NCBI GenBank assembly: GCA_030538475.1
Contig: JAUNTX010000001.1
Location: 1-39,133 of the forward strand
Reading direction: 5' to 3'
Source: Dermabacter sp.
GTDB lineage: Bacteria; Actinomycetota; Actinomycetes; Actinomycetales; Dermabacteraceae
DNA: 39,133 nucleotides
Under the pieces are notes generated by a model that made no database searches, was not told the origin of the DNA, and saw only the letters and a program-made list of their open reading frames with translations. The position numbers and the translations under genes are program-made. This document shows positions 8,860 to 15,708 of this stretch, in pieces. Numbering within the stretch: position 1 is the stretch's first letter; each line of letters begins with the position of its first letter.

Positions 8860-11064
8860 TCAGTCGCCTTCGGGCCCGGTGCCCGAAGCGGTGGTCGTGG
8901 AGACCCAGGCGTGACCGCCGGGGGTCAGGGTGAGGGACCAGGTGGCCCCGTGGCTCCCGCGCACCTCGGTGGTGAGGGGATCGAGGGAGTTGTTGATCGC
9001 GAGGAACCGTTCGGCCTCGGGGTAGTGGGCGATGTCCACGCGCACATCGCTCGCGCTCCACTGCCCGAAGTCGTCCTCGAGGCCCGCGGCCCACGCACAC
9101 GCGCGGTGGAGCAGTCGGGCGTTGTTCGCCGAGTAGGGCAGGCCCGCGAGGTAGACCGCCCGGCCCTCGCCCACCTCGTGCGCTGCGGCGGCCACGTGTC
9201 CGGCGGCGTCGGTGCCGAGCACCGTCGTGTTCGGGGAGGTGAGGATGATGTGGCGGGCGCCGTCCCCGGTCTCCAGGTGCGGCCCGGAGTCGGCGGTGAT
9301 GAAGTGTTCCTCGACCGCCGCCGCGGGGGGCGCGGTGGAGAGCCCCCAGCCGAGTTCTTGGTCCACGCCGAACAGATCGGCGAGGCGGAAGGTGCGCCCG
9401 CCGCCAGGGAAGGCCGACGGCTCGCCGACGCCGATGATCCCGCCGCCGCGCGTGACGAAGGCGTTGATGCTGGCGATCAGCCGAGGGCTGTTCCAGGCCT
9501 CGCCACCCGAGAAGGCGGTGCCCGCGGAGCCCGCGTTGATGAGCACCCCGATGTGCGCGGGAACCCCACCCTCGACGTCCTCGAAGCTGAGGAACTCCAC
9601 GTCGAAGGGCAGCCCGGCGAGCGCCTCGAGCACGCCGATGTAGCTGGCCGTCTGCCGGTACTCGATCGCGTGGGCGACCATGTGGGTTTGCCACGAGCGC
9701 AGCCGGCCCCAGGCGTTGAGGACACCGATGGTCACGGGCGCTGTGGCGGGGCGCGCGCCGAGCGAGTTGTCGTGGATCGCGCGGAACTCCGCCACGATCT
9801 CTTCCACGCGGTCCACGAAGTCGGGATGATCGAGGGCGAGGCTGAGGTAGCCGCCGTAGCCGATCCGATCCAGCGGGGAGCGCACGATGGCGCGCCGGGC
9901 GGGGAGCCAGGAGGCGGTCGCTTCGCCCGCGGGGTCGCCGCCCTCGGTGAAGACATCGGGGAAGAAGTAGGGAAGAAAGCGGCCCTCGGTGTAGCGCACG
10001 TGGGGGATGTCGGCGATCATGCGGCAGGTGGCGCCGGAGCCGACGGATCCCACGACGGCATCGAGGCCGGTTCGGGCAAAGTGCGGGCCGTAGGGTTCCA
10101 CGCCGATCCAGTTGTCGCCGAGGAACATGATGGCTTCCTTGCCCGCCGCGTGCACCTGGTCCACGAGGTCCTTGACCTTCGCGGTGACGAACTGGTGCTG
10201 GAACTCGATCCAGTCGCGAAAGACGGGGCTCGGTGGGCGGAACGGGGAGTTGTAGTAGCCCTCGTCCACGAAGTCCTCGGCGCTGAGCGGGTAACCGTAG
10301 TCGTGTTCGAAGGCTTCCATGGCTGCGACGGAGACGGAGGCGGAGTAGCCGAACCAGTCCACGAAGCGCTCCTTGGCGTCGGCGCCGTAGACGAGCGTGA
10401 AGTGGTAGAAGAAGGTGGTGAAGCGCACCACGTCGACTTCGGGGTGCTCGGTGAGCCACGTGCCCAGCGATTCCTGGACGTAGGCCCACGTGTCCTCGTG
10501 GCGCACGTCGAAGGGCTTTTCCTTTTCGCGCCCGGCCTCGTCGGCCCACCCGTTCGTGAGGTAGTTGTACATCTGGGTGGGATCCCAGGTCTGCACGGCC
10601 AGGAAGTTCACGGTGTAGACGTGGCTGGCCTCGGCGCTTGTGAGGAGCACGGCATCCCCCTCGACGCTCCAGCGCTCGGGGTCCGCGACCTCTCCCGTGG
10701 TGCGGTCGATGACCTGCCACCAGCGCTCAACGTCGCAGTCGGTATCGGGGCGCACCTGATCGGCGAACCACCGGTCCATGAGCGGGATCGTAAGCGGCCC
10801 GTCGGCGGGAGCGAGGGTGCGTTCGGACATGAGGTAGATGCGCGTGAGGTCGTCCGGGTGGGCGTCGGCCCAGGCGTTGTCTCCGCGTCCCACGAAGTAC
10901 TTGGCGTATACCTTGACGGCGAGGTCGTGGACCAGGGCGGGCAGTTCGGTGCCGTCGGAGTCGCGCACGGCGTCGGCGCCGAGTCGCGCGATGAGGGCGC
11001 GCACGGCATCGTCCATCCCTCGCTGGATGGGGAGGGTGAGCCGCCCCGCGGTCGTCTCTGGCAC
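8860..11064 (-). CDS. lnpA: GH112 1,3-beta-galactosyl-N-acetylhexosamine phosphorylase
   Basis: This enzyme splits Gal-beta-1,3-GlcNAc (lacto-N-biose) or Gal-beta-1,3-GalNAc (galacto-N-biose) with phosphate, giving Gal-1-P and free HexNAc, in the cytoplasm. The 734-residue protein aligns by eye along its whole length with the Bifidobacterium longum enzyme as I remember it. Seen: AVRDSDGTELP (Arg34, B. longum Arg32), DPTQMYNYLTN (about 161-171), DVVRFTTFFYHFTL (211-224), GDNWIGVEPY with Asp317 at the general-acid position (B. longum Asp313), YTEGRFLPYFFPD and SPLDRIGYGGYLSL. Asn167 matches Asn166, reported to contact the N-acetyl group. Thr163 and Tyr240 replace B. longum Val162 and Cys236, sites linked to LNB/GNB preference. 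The GTG at 11064 is the start: AAAGGAGG lies 5 bases upstream. Other GH112 members act on Gal-beta-1,4-rhamnose, which is less likely here. Confidence 0.93.
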   Translation of the reverse strand: MPETTAGRLTLPIQRGMDDAVRALIARLGADAVRDSDGTELPALVHDLAVKVYAKYFVGRGDNAWADAHPDDLTRIYLMSERTLAPADGPLTIPLMDRWFADQVRPDTDCDVERWWQVIDRTTGEVADPERWSVEGDAVLLTSAEASHVYTVNFLAVQTWDPTQMYNYLTNGWADEAGREKEKPFDVRHEDTWAYVQESLGTWLTEHPEVDVVRFTTFFYHFTLVYGADAKERFVDWFGYSASVSVAAMEAFEHDYGYPLSAEDFVDEGYYNSPFRPPSPVFRDWIEFQHQFVTAKVKDLVDQVHAAGKEAIMFLGDNWIGVEPYGPHFARTGLDAVVGSVGSGATCRMIADIPHVRYTEGRFLPYFFPDVFTEGGDPAGEATASWLPARRAIVRSPLDRIGYGGYLSLALDHPDFVDRVEEIVAEFRAIHDNSLGARPATAPVTIGVLNAWGRLRSWQTHMVAHAIEYRQTASYIGVLEALAGLPFDVEFLSFEDVEGGVPAHIGVLINAGSAGTAFSGGEAWNSPRLIASINAFVTRGGGIIGVGEPSAFPGGGRTFRLADLFGVDQELGWGLSTAPPAAAVEEHFITADSGPHLETGDGARHIILTSPNTTVLGTDAAGHVAAAAHEVGEGRAVYLAGLPYSANNARLLHRACAWAAGLEDDFGQWSASDVRVDIAHYPEAERFLAINNSLDPLTTEVRGSHGATWSLTLTPGGHAWVSTTTASGTGPEGD

Positions 11065-11086
11065 GCGTGCCTCCTTTGGCAGGACC

Positions 11087-11119
11087 TGCAATAGTTTGTT
11101 CACTGACCAAACTATTGCA
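11087..11119. promoter_or_regulatory. 33-base palindromic operator upstream of lnpA
   Basis: Two perfect 12-base arms, TGCAATAGTTTG and CAAACTATTGCA, flank a 9-base centre that is itself nearly symmetric. The core AGTTTGTTCA...CCAAACT resembles the XylR/ROK operator pattern (GTTTGTT-n-AACAAAC) known from Gram-positive bacteria. It covers the -10 region and the predicted start of the lnpA transcript, a classical repression site. The ROK protein encoded next door is the natural ligand. Confidence 0.85.
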
Positions 11120-11137
11120 GAGCGTGACGAATGTCAA
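11109..11137 (-). promoter_or_regulatory. lnpA operon promoter
   Basis: On the minus strand, a perfect -35 TTGACA (11132-11137) and a -10 TAGTTT (11109-11114) are separated by exactly 17 bases. The -10 lies inside the palindromic operator. The start of transcription would fall near 11102, leaving a leader of about 38 bases with a strong AAAGGAGG site. The promoter lies just after the ROK stop codon, so the catabolic genes can be transcribed separately from the repressor. Confidence 0.8.
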
Positions 11138-11157
11138 CTGTTCGCGCGAAAAACTTC

Positions 11158-12498
11158 CTAGCGTGCGAGCGGCACGAGGGTGGGGTCGGTGAGCACGCTG
11201 TCGAGCACCACGAGAGCGCCGCCGACGGCCGCTGCCTCGAGGCCCCGCGGCCCCTGCATGACCTCCACGGCGCTGCCCTCATCGATCAGGCGCGCCTCGA
11301 GCGCCGCGGCGAGCGGCTCCTGAAACACGTCCGCGAAGTAGCCCAGGTACCCGCCGAGCACCATCGCCCGCGGATTGAGGACATCGACGAGCAAGCCCGC
11401 ACCGCGCGCGAGCTGCGCGCCGATGCTCTCGAACGCCGCGAGCACGCCCGGATTCTCGGCCTCCAGAAACTCGCGCACGTTCGCGAGCCGTTCCGGCATG
11501 GGCAAGTGCGGATCGTTCGCGGGAGCGTCCTCGGGCAGCGCCGCGAGCAGCGCGCCGAGCCCGACATACAGTTCCCAGCACCCGCGGCGGCCACACGGGC
11601 ACTGCTCGCCGCCATCGACCACCGTCACGTGCCCTACCTCGCCGGAGAAGCCGGACCAGCCCCGCACGAGCCTGCCGCCGGAAATGATGCCCGCCCCCAC
11701 GCCCACGTCGCCCGTGAGGTACACGAGGTCCTGCACCTCGTCGCGCCCCATCTCCGCGTAGGCGGCAACGGCCGACAGCTTCGCGTCGTTCTCGAGGCCA
11801 ATCGGCGGGGCGCCCACGCCGAGCCGCGCCCGAAGCTCGTGCAGCAGGGGAACGTTGCGCCACCCCAGATTCGGGGCGAAACGCACGACGCCGCTCGCGT
11901 AGTCGATGATGCCGGGGGGCGCCACGAGGATGCCCGCGGGCCACAGGCCCTCGTCCGCGGCGATATCGAGGGCGCGAGTGACCTGGGCGGCCACGTGGTC
12001 GAGCGCGTGGGCGGGATCGCTCGGCACGAAGCCCGCGCGCGACTCGGAGGCAGGCGGCGTGCCCGGGATCTGGACAGCGCTATCCTGCTCCGGGGTCGGC
12101 ATCGGGACGGAGTGGCTGGCGCGCACCTGGCCCGCGAGGTCAACGATGGCCACGGCGATGTACTCCACCGTAATCTCCACGCCGATGCCGCACACGGCCG
12201 AACCGTCCACGGCCACCTCGATGCCGGGGCGCCCCACCCTCCCCTGCCGGTCGGCCTCGCCCTCCGTGACGAGGCCGCGGGCGGAGAGCTCGCCCACGAG
12301 CGTCGAGATCGTGGCCTTGGACAGCCCCACCTCGGCAGCGAGGGTGGCGCGCGAGCGGGGGCCCGAATCGTAGAGGTGGCGGAGCACGAGGCCCATGTTG
12401 GAGGTCCGCATCGCCGCGTGACCCATGGGGTTGACGGCCCCGTAGTGCCCGCCTGCGGACGCCGTAGAGGAGAGGAAGTGGTGCTGCATACTCCGCAT
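11158..12498 (-). CDS. ROK-family transcriptional repressor
   Basis: This 446-residue regulator has an N-terminal winged helix-turn-helix (about 35-80, RATLAAEVGLSKATISTLVG) followed by a ROK sugar-kinase-like domain. The zinc motif CPCGRRGC (300-307) with His290 and the GLENDAK segment (234-240) are intact. ROK repressors bind a sugar or sugar phosphate and leave the operator. It stands directly upstream of lnpA in the same direction, so it is the likely local repressor of the disaccharide operon. The start is uncertain: the ATG at 12498 directly follows a TATATT sequence that could be its own -10, and another ATG lies at 12489. An XylR-like or NagC-like role is possible; the ligand is not deducible. 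Confidence 0.9.
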   Translation of the reverse strand: MRSMQHHFLSSTASAGGHYGAVNPMGHAAMRTSNMGLVLRHLYDSGPRSRATLAAEVGLSKATISTLVGELSARGLVTEGEADRQGRVGRPGIEVAVDGSAVCGIGVEITVEYIAVAIVDLAGQVRASHSVPMPTPEQDSAVQIPGTPPASESRAGFVPSDPAHALDHVAAQVTRALDIAADEGLWPAGILVAPPGIIDYASGVVRFAPNLGWRNVPLLHELRARLGVGAPPIGLENDAKLSAVAAYAEMGRDEVQDLVYLTGDVGVGAGIISGGRLVRGWSGFSGEVGHVTVVDGGEQCPCGRRGCWELYVGLGALLAALPEDAPANDPHLPMPERLANVREFLEAENPGVLAAFESIGAQLARGAGLLVDVLNPRAMVLGGYLGYFADVFQEPLAAALEARLIDEGSAVEVMQGPRGLEAAAVGGALVVLDSVLTDPTLVPLAR

Positions 12499-12504
12499 AA
12501 TATA

Positions 12505-12522
12505 TTCACTCTCTGAACAAAT
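12505..12522. promoter_or_regulatory. Possible ROK autoregulatory site
   Basis: TTCACTCTCTGAACAAAT carries inverted TTCA/TGAA arms separated by five bases and, on the minus strand, the half-site ATTTGTTCA. The lnpA operator contains the similar AGTTTGTTCA. It sits next to a TATATT hexamer just before the ROK start codon, so the repressor may control itself through a weaker site. The evidence is one shared half-site only. Confidence 0.4.
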
Positions 12523-12558
12523 GGCCGGTGGGGGCGCTCACGCACCCGCCACCGGCCA
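12522..12558 (-). terminator. Intrinsic terminator after the purine permease gene
   Basis: A perfect 10-base stem (TGGCCGGTGG paired with CCACCGGCCA) is followed on the minus strand by TTTGTTC. It lies 15 bases past the permease stop codon and immediately before the ROK promoter, so it insulates the two units. The T-rich tail overlaps the putative ROK autoregulatory site. Confidence 0.75.
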
Positions 12559-12572
12559 CACCGCTCACGATC

Positions 12573-14057
12573 CTAGAGACCGAAGAGCGCCGACATGGGA
12601 TCGCGTAAGAAGTACAGCACGAAGAGGAACGCGACCAGGTACATGAGCCAGTGGACCTGGCGCGCCCGCCCGAGCACCACCTGAATGAGCACGTACACGA
12701 TGAAGCCCGCGCCCATGCCCACGGTAATCGAATAGGCGAACGGCATGAGGATGATCGTGAGGAACGCGGGCACGGCCTTGGAGAGATCCGAGAAGTCGAT
12801 CTCGACCACCTGGGTCATCATGAGGAAGCCGACGAGCACGAGCGCCGGGGTGGCCGCTTCGTAGGGCACGAGGGCCACGAGCGGGGCCAGGAACACGGTG
12901 AGCGCGAAGCACGCGCCCGTGACGACGGAGGCGAGGCCCGTGCGGGCCCCCTCCCCCACGCCCGTGGCGCTTTCCATGTAGCTCGTCGCGCTCGACACGC
13001 CGCCCACACCGCCGAGGATCGCACCCACGGAGTCGGCCACGAGCACCCGCTGCGAGTTCGTGACATCGCCGTTCTCGCTCACGAGGCCCGCCTCGGAGCC
13101 GACGGCCACCATCGTGCCCATGGTGTCGAAGAAGTCGGCAAGAAGCAGGGAGAACACGACGATGATGGCGCCGACGGCGCCGATTGCCGTGATCCCACCG
13201 ATGGGATCGACCTGGAACAGCGTGGCGAAGTCCGGCAGGGCGAACGCGCCGAGCGAGAGCGAGGGAACGTTCATCGACCAGCCCGTCGGGTTGCCCGCCC
13301 CAGCCTCCGAGGCCGGAGCATAGGCGCCCACGCCGACGGTGGATTCGATGATGATCGCGGCCGCCGTCGCGGCGAGAATCGCGATGAGGATCGCGCCGGG
13401 GACCTTGCGCACCCACAGCACGATCATGAGCAGGAGGCCGAACACGAAGACGGCCGTGGGCCAGCCCTCGAGCGAGCCCGAGACGCCGAGCTGGACGGGC
13501 ACCGAGCCCCCGGCGGTCACGAAGCGCGCGTTGTAGAGCCCGATAAAGGCGATGAACAGGCCCATGCCCACCGCGATCGCGGTCTTGAGGAACGGCGGCA
13601 CGGCAAGGAAGACCGCCTTGCGGAATCCGGTGAGCACGAGCACGAGGATGATGACGCCTTCGAGCAGCACCATGCCCATCGCCCCCGCCCAGGTCATGCC
13701 GGGAAGCGCGACCACCGAGTAGGCGAGGTAGGCGTTCAGGCCGAGGCCCGTCGCGAGCGCGAGCGGGAACTTGGCCCAGGCGCCCATGAACAGCGAACAC
13801 AGGGCTGCGATCAGCGCCGTGCCGGCGGCCACGGCCGGAAGGTTCGGCTCGGTGCCGCCACCGAGGTACTGGCCGGTCGAATCGGGGACCGTGCCGATGA
13901 TGAGCGGGTTGAGCACCACGATGTAGCACATCGCGAAGAAGGTGACCACGCCGCCGCGCACCTCGCGGCCCACGCTCGAACCACGCGCGGAAATATCGAA
14001 ATAGCGATCGAGGCGCGAGGAGGGCGCGGTCGATGCCGGGGATTGAGGAGAGGACAT
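12573..14057 (-). CDS. NCS2 purine permease (AzgA/PbuG type)
   Basis: This membrane protein of 494 residues has about 12 or more hydrophobic segments and would import adenine, hypoxanthine or guanine with protons. Seen: N-terminal RLDRYFDISARGSSVGRE and VVTFFAMCYIVVLNP, typical of the AzgA/PbuG branch, and the signature SYMESATGVGEGARTGL in the later half. The ATG at 14057 follows a short divergent spacer shared with the GNAT gene. It is followed by its own terminator. The exact purine is not readable from sequence. Confidence 0.92.
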   Translation of the reverse strand: MSSPQSPASTAPSSRLDRYFDISARGSSVGREVRGGVVTFFAMCYIVVLNPLIIGTVPDSTGQYLGGGTEPNLPAVAAGTALIAALCSLFMGAWAKFPLALATGLGLNAYLAYSVVALPGMTWAGAMGMVLLEGVIILVLVLTGFRKAVFLAVPPFLKTAIAVGMGLFIAFIGLYNARFVTAGGSVPVQLGVSGSLEGWPTAVFVFGLLLMIVLWVRKVPGAILIAILAATAAAIIIESTVGVGAYAPASEAGAGNPTGWSMNVPSLSLGAFALPDFATLFQVDPIGGITAIGAVGAIIVVFSLLLADFFDTMGTMVAVGSEAGLVSENGDVTNSQRVLVADSVGAILGGVGGVSSATSYMESATGVGEGARTGLASVVTGACFALTVFLAPLVALVPYEAATPALVLVGFLMMTQVVEIDFSDLSKAVPAFLTIILMPFAYSITVGMGAGFIVYVLIQVVLGRARQVHWLMYLVAFLFVLYFLRDPMSALFGL

Positions 14058-14179
14058 GGGTCGATCCTACTGTGAGCGCCGCGCCCCTCAATCGGCTGTT
14101 CACGCCTCGCGTCCTCGCGAGAATCCCCGGTCCGCGCATTCGCGCCCCTTGCGTTGGTGCCCTCTGCCATGATGGCTTC

Positions 14180-14659
14180 ATGAGCATCACCATTCGCCTT
14201 GCACGCCTCGAGGACCTCGACGCCGTGCGCTACATCGGCTTTTCCACCTGGCCCGCCACCTACGGAGCGATCAAGGGCGCGCGGCACGTGGTCGAAGGGC
14301 TGGATACCCACTGGAACACGTCCGCGATGAGCGAGGCCATCGCCGCGGGCGGCATCGACGTGGCCGAGGGCCCGCACGGGGTGGTCGGCATGAGCGAAGT
14401 CGACAGCCTCGGTGAGGACCTCGTCATGTGGAAGCTCTACGTCCTGCCCTCCGAGCACGGCACCGGGATCGGCGCCGCGCTCGTCAATGCCGCCAAGGAC
14501 CGCGCCCGCGAACGCGGGTGCGACCTGCTCACCGAGTACGAACCCGCCAACGCGGGCGCTGGCGGGTTCTATGCGAAGCAGGGGTTTCAACCGACGGCCG
14601 CCCCCTGGCCGGGTTCGACGGCCATGTGGCTCCGTTGGCGAGACCCCCGCGGGGAGTAA
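14180..14659 (+). CDS. GNAT-family N-acetyltransferase
   Basis: This 159-residue protein has the GNAT acetyl-CoA fold: an N-terminal IRLARLEDLDAVRYI start, a beta4 strand WKLYVLPSEHGTGIGAAL (about 78-95) with the Q/RxxGxG/A-like pyrophosphate loop HGTGIGA, and a C-terminal FYAKQGF motif. The substrate is unknown. No Shine-Dalgarno sequence precedes the ATG. A CATGAT hexamer lies six bases upstream, which would fit a leaderless mRNA. It converges with nagB. Confidence 0.85.
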   Translation: MSITIRLARLEDLDAVRYIGFSTWPATYGAIKGARHVVEGLDTHWNTSAMSEAIAAGGIDVAEGPHGVVGMSEVDSLGEDLVMWKLYVLPSEHGTGIGAALVNAAKDRARERGCDLLTEYEPANAGAGGFYAKQGFQPTAAPWPGSTAMWLRWRDPRGE

Positions 14660-14674
14660 CGGAACCCCCGCGGG
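14644..14674. repeat. Two GC palindromes between convergent GNAT and nagB genes
   Basis: CCCCCGCGGGG (14644-14654) and CCCCCGCGGG (14665-14674) are near-identical palindromes that can also pair with each other around the GNAT stop codon. They could slow or stop transcription from either side. There is no T-run, so calling this a terminator is speculative. Confidence 0.35.
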
Positions 14675-14700
14675 AGGAGCGGACGCAGTGTCGGCGCGGC

Positions 14701-15501
14701 TTACGCCGTCGCTTGCGCCCCCGGCACGTCCGCCCGATTCGCCTCAACAAAGCGGAAGTAATCGGCGAGTTCGAGCTTGCTGGCGGCGGCCTCATCGACG
14801 ACCGCGAGCACGTTGGCGTGCTGCTGCAGCGCCGTCCCGGTCCAGCGAGCACTGATCGGCCCTTCGACCATCTGGTGAATCGCCTCGGCCTTGTTCTCGC
14901 CGCTCGCGGCCAGCACAATGGCGCGGGCATCGAGGATCGTGCCCACGCCCTGCGTGAGCACATGGATCGGCACCTCGTCGGCCGAATCGAAGAACCGCGC
15001 GTTGTCCTGCACGGTCTTTTGCACGAGGGTCTTCACGCGCGTGCGGGAGACGAGCGATGAGCCCGGCTCGTTGAAGCCGATGTGGCCCGTAGCGCCGATC
15101 CCGAGCACCTGGAGGTCCACGCCACCGGCCTCGCGGATCGCCTCGTCATAGCGGCGCGCTTCGGCGGCCGCATCGGGGGCATCACCGCGGGGCGAGAACA
15201 CGCGGGCATCATCGATATCGACGTGATCGGTGAAGTTCTCCCGGATGAAGCGGTGGTAGCTCTGGGGGTGCTCAGCGGGCAGGCCCACGTACTCATCGAG
15301 CATGAACACGGTGACGCCCGCGAAGCTCAGCGACTCTTCGCGGTGGCGGCGAACGAGCTCCGTGTACGCCGTGACGGGCGAGGAGCCGGTGGCCAAGCCG
15401 AGCGTGAGTGGGGCGCCGTTGGCGCGGCGCACCTCCGCCTCGATGCGATCAGCGACCGCGTGGCCGACGGCCTCGGCGTCCTGGCGAATGAGTACTTCCA
15501 T
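14701..15501 (-). CDS. nagB: Glucosamine-6-phosphate deaminase NagB
   Basis: This cytoplasmic enzyme converts glucosamine 6-phosphate to fructose 6-phosphate and ammonia, the last step of GlcNAc use. The 266-residue protein has the family length and an ATG preceded by AGGGAGG. Seen: LGLATGSSP (34-42), MLDEYVGLP (Asp69, E. coli Asp72), GIGATGHIGFNEPGSSL with His140 and Glu145 (E. coli His143, Glu148). The E. coli Asp141 position is Thr138 here; B. subtilis NagB has Asn there as I recall, so this site varies. It could finish breakdown of GlcNAc released by the GH112 operon 3.6 kb away. nagA is not in the window. Confidence 0.93.
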   Translation of the reverse strand: MEVLIRQDAEAVGHAVADRIEAEVRRANGAPLTLGLATGSSPVTAYTELVRRHREESLSFAGVTVFMLDEYVGLPAEHPQSYHRFIRENFTDHVDIDDARVFSPRGDAPDAAAEARRYDEAIREAGGVDLQVLGIGATGHIGFNEPGSSLVSRTRVKTLVQKTVQDNARFFDSADEVPIHVLTQGVGTILDARAIVLAASGENKAEAIHQMVEGPISARWTGTALQQHANVLAVVDEAAASKLELADYFRFVEANRADVPGAQATA

Positions 15502-15553
15502 GAGGGCCTCCCTGGTGACGTTCCGCCGCAGCGAAATGCGCATATCTGCACGT

Positions 15554-15569
15554 TTGATCTGTGAATCAA
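15554..15569. promoter_or_regulatory. Inverted repeat upstream of nagB
   Basis: TTGAT and ATCAA arms flank six bases about 53-68 bases before the nagB start codon. TTGATT within it could also act as a weak -35 element 17 bases from GATATG. It may be an operator for a GntR-type or other repressor, but it does not match the ROK site upstream of lnpA. Confidence 0.3.
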
Positions 15570-15644
15570 TCGTATACCGTCACCCTGTGGGGCACAAGGA
15601 CAAAGCGCCCCGCACACGCCGCAACCGTCGGCCCCACGAGAAAA

Positions 15645-15675
15645 CGCCCGGCCTCCCACGAGGGAAGGCCGGGCG
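15645..15675 (-). terminator. Intrinsic terminator after ndh
   Basis: A 10-base stem (CGCCCGGCCT with AGGCCGGGCG) with an 11-base loop is followed on the minus strand by TTTTCTC. It lies about 34 bases beyond the ndh stop codon and ends the ndh transcript before nagB. Confidence 0.85.
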
Positions 15676-15708
15676 CTCATCACCGAAGCACGGTGGCTTC
15701 GCAGACTG

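Noticed and set aside
8860..11064. Gal-beta-1,4-rhamnose phosphorylase as the main call
   Set aside because: Same family, but the close match to the B. longum enzyme and the kept Asn167 favour HexNAc acceptors; kept only as an alternative.
8911..11094. A 727-codon open frame opposite lnpA
   Set aside because: It mirrors lnpA exactly, with no family motifs; the minus-strand gene aligns with GH112 along its whole length.
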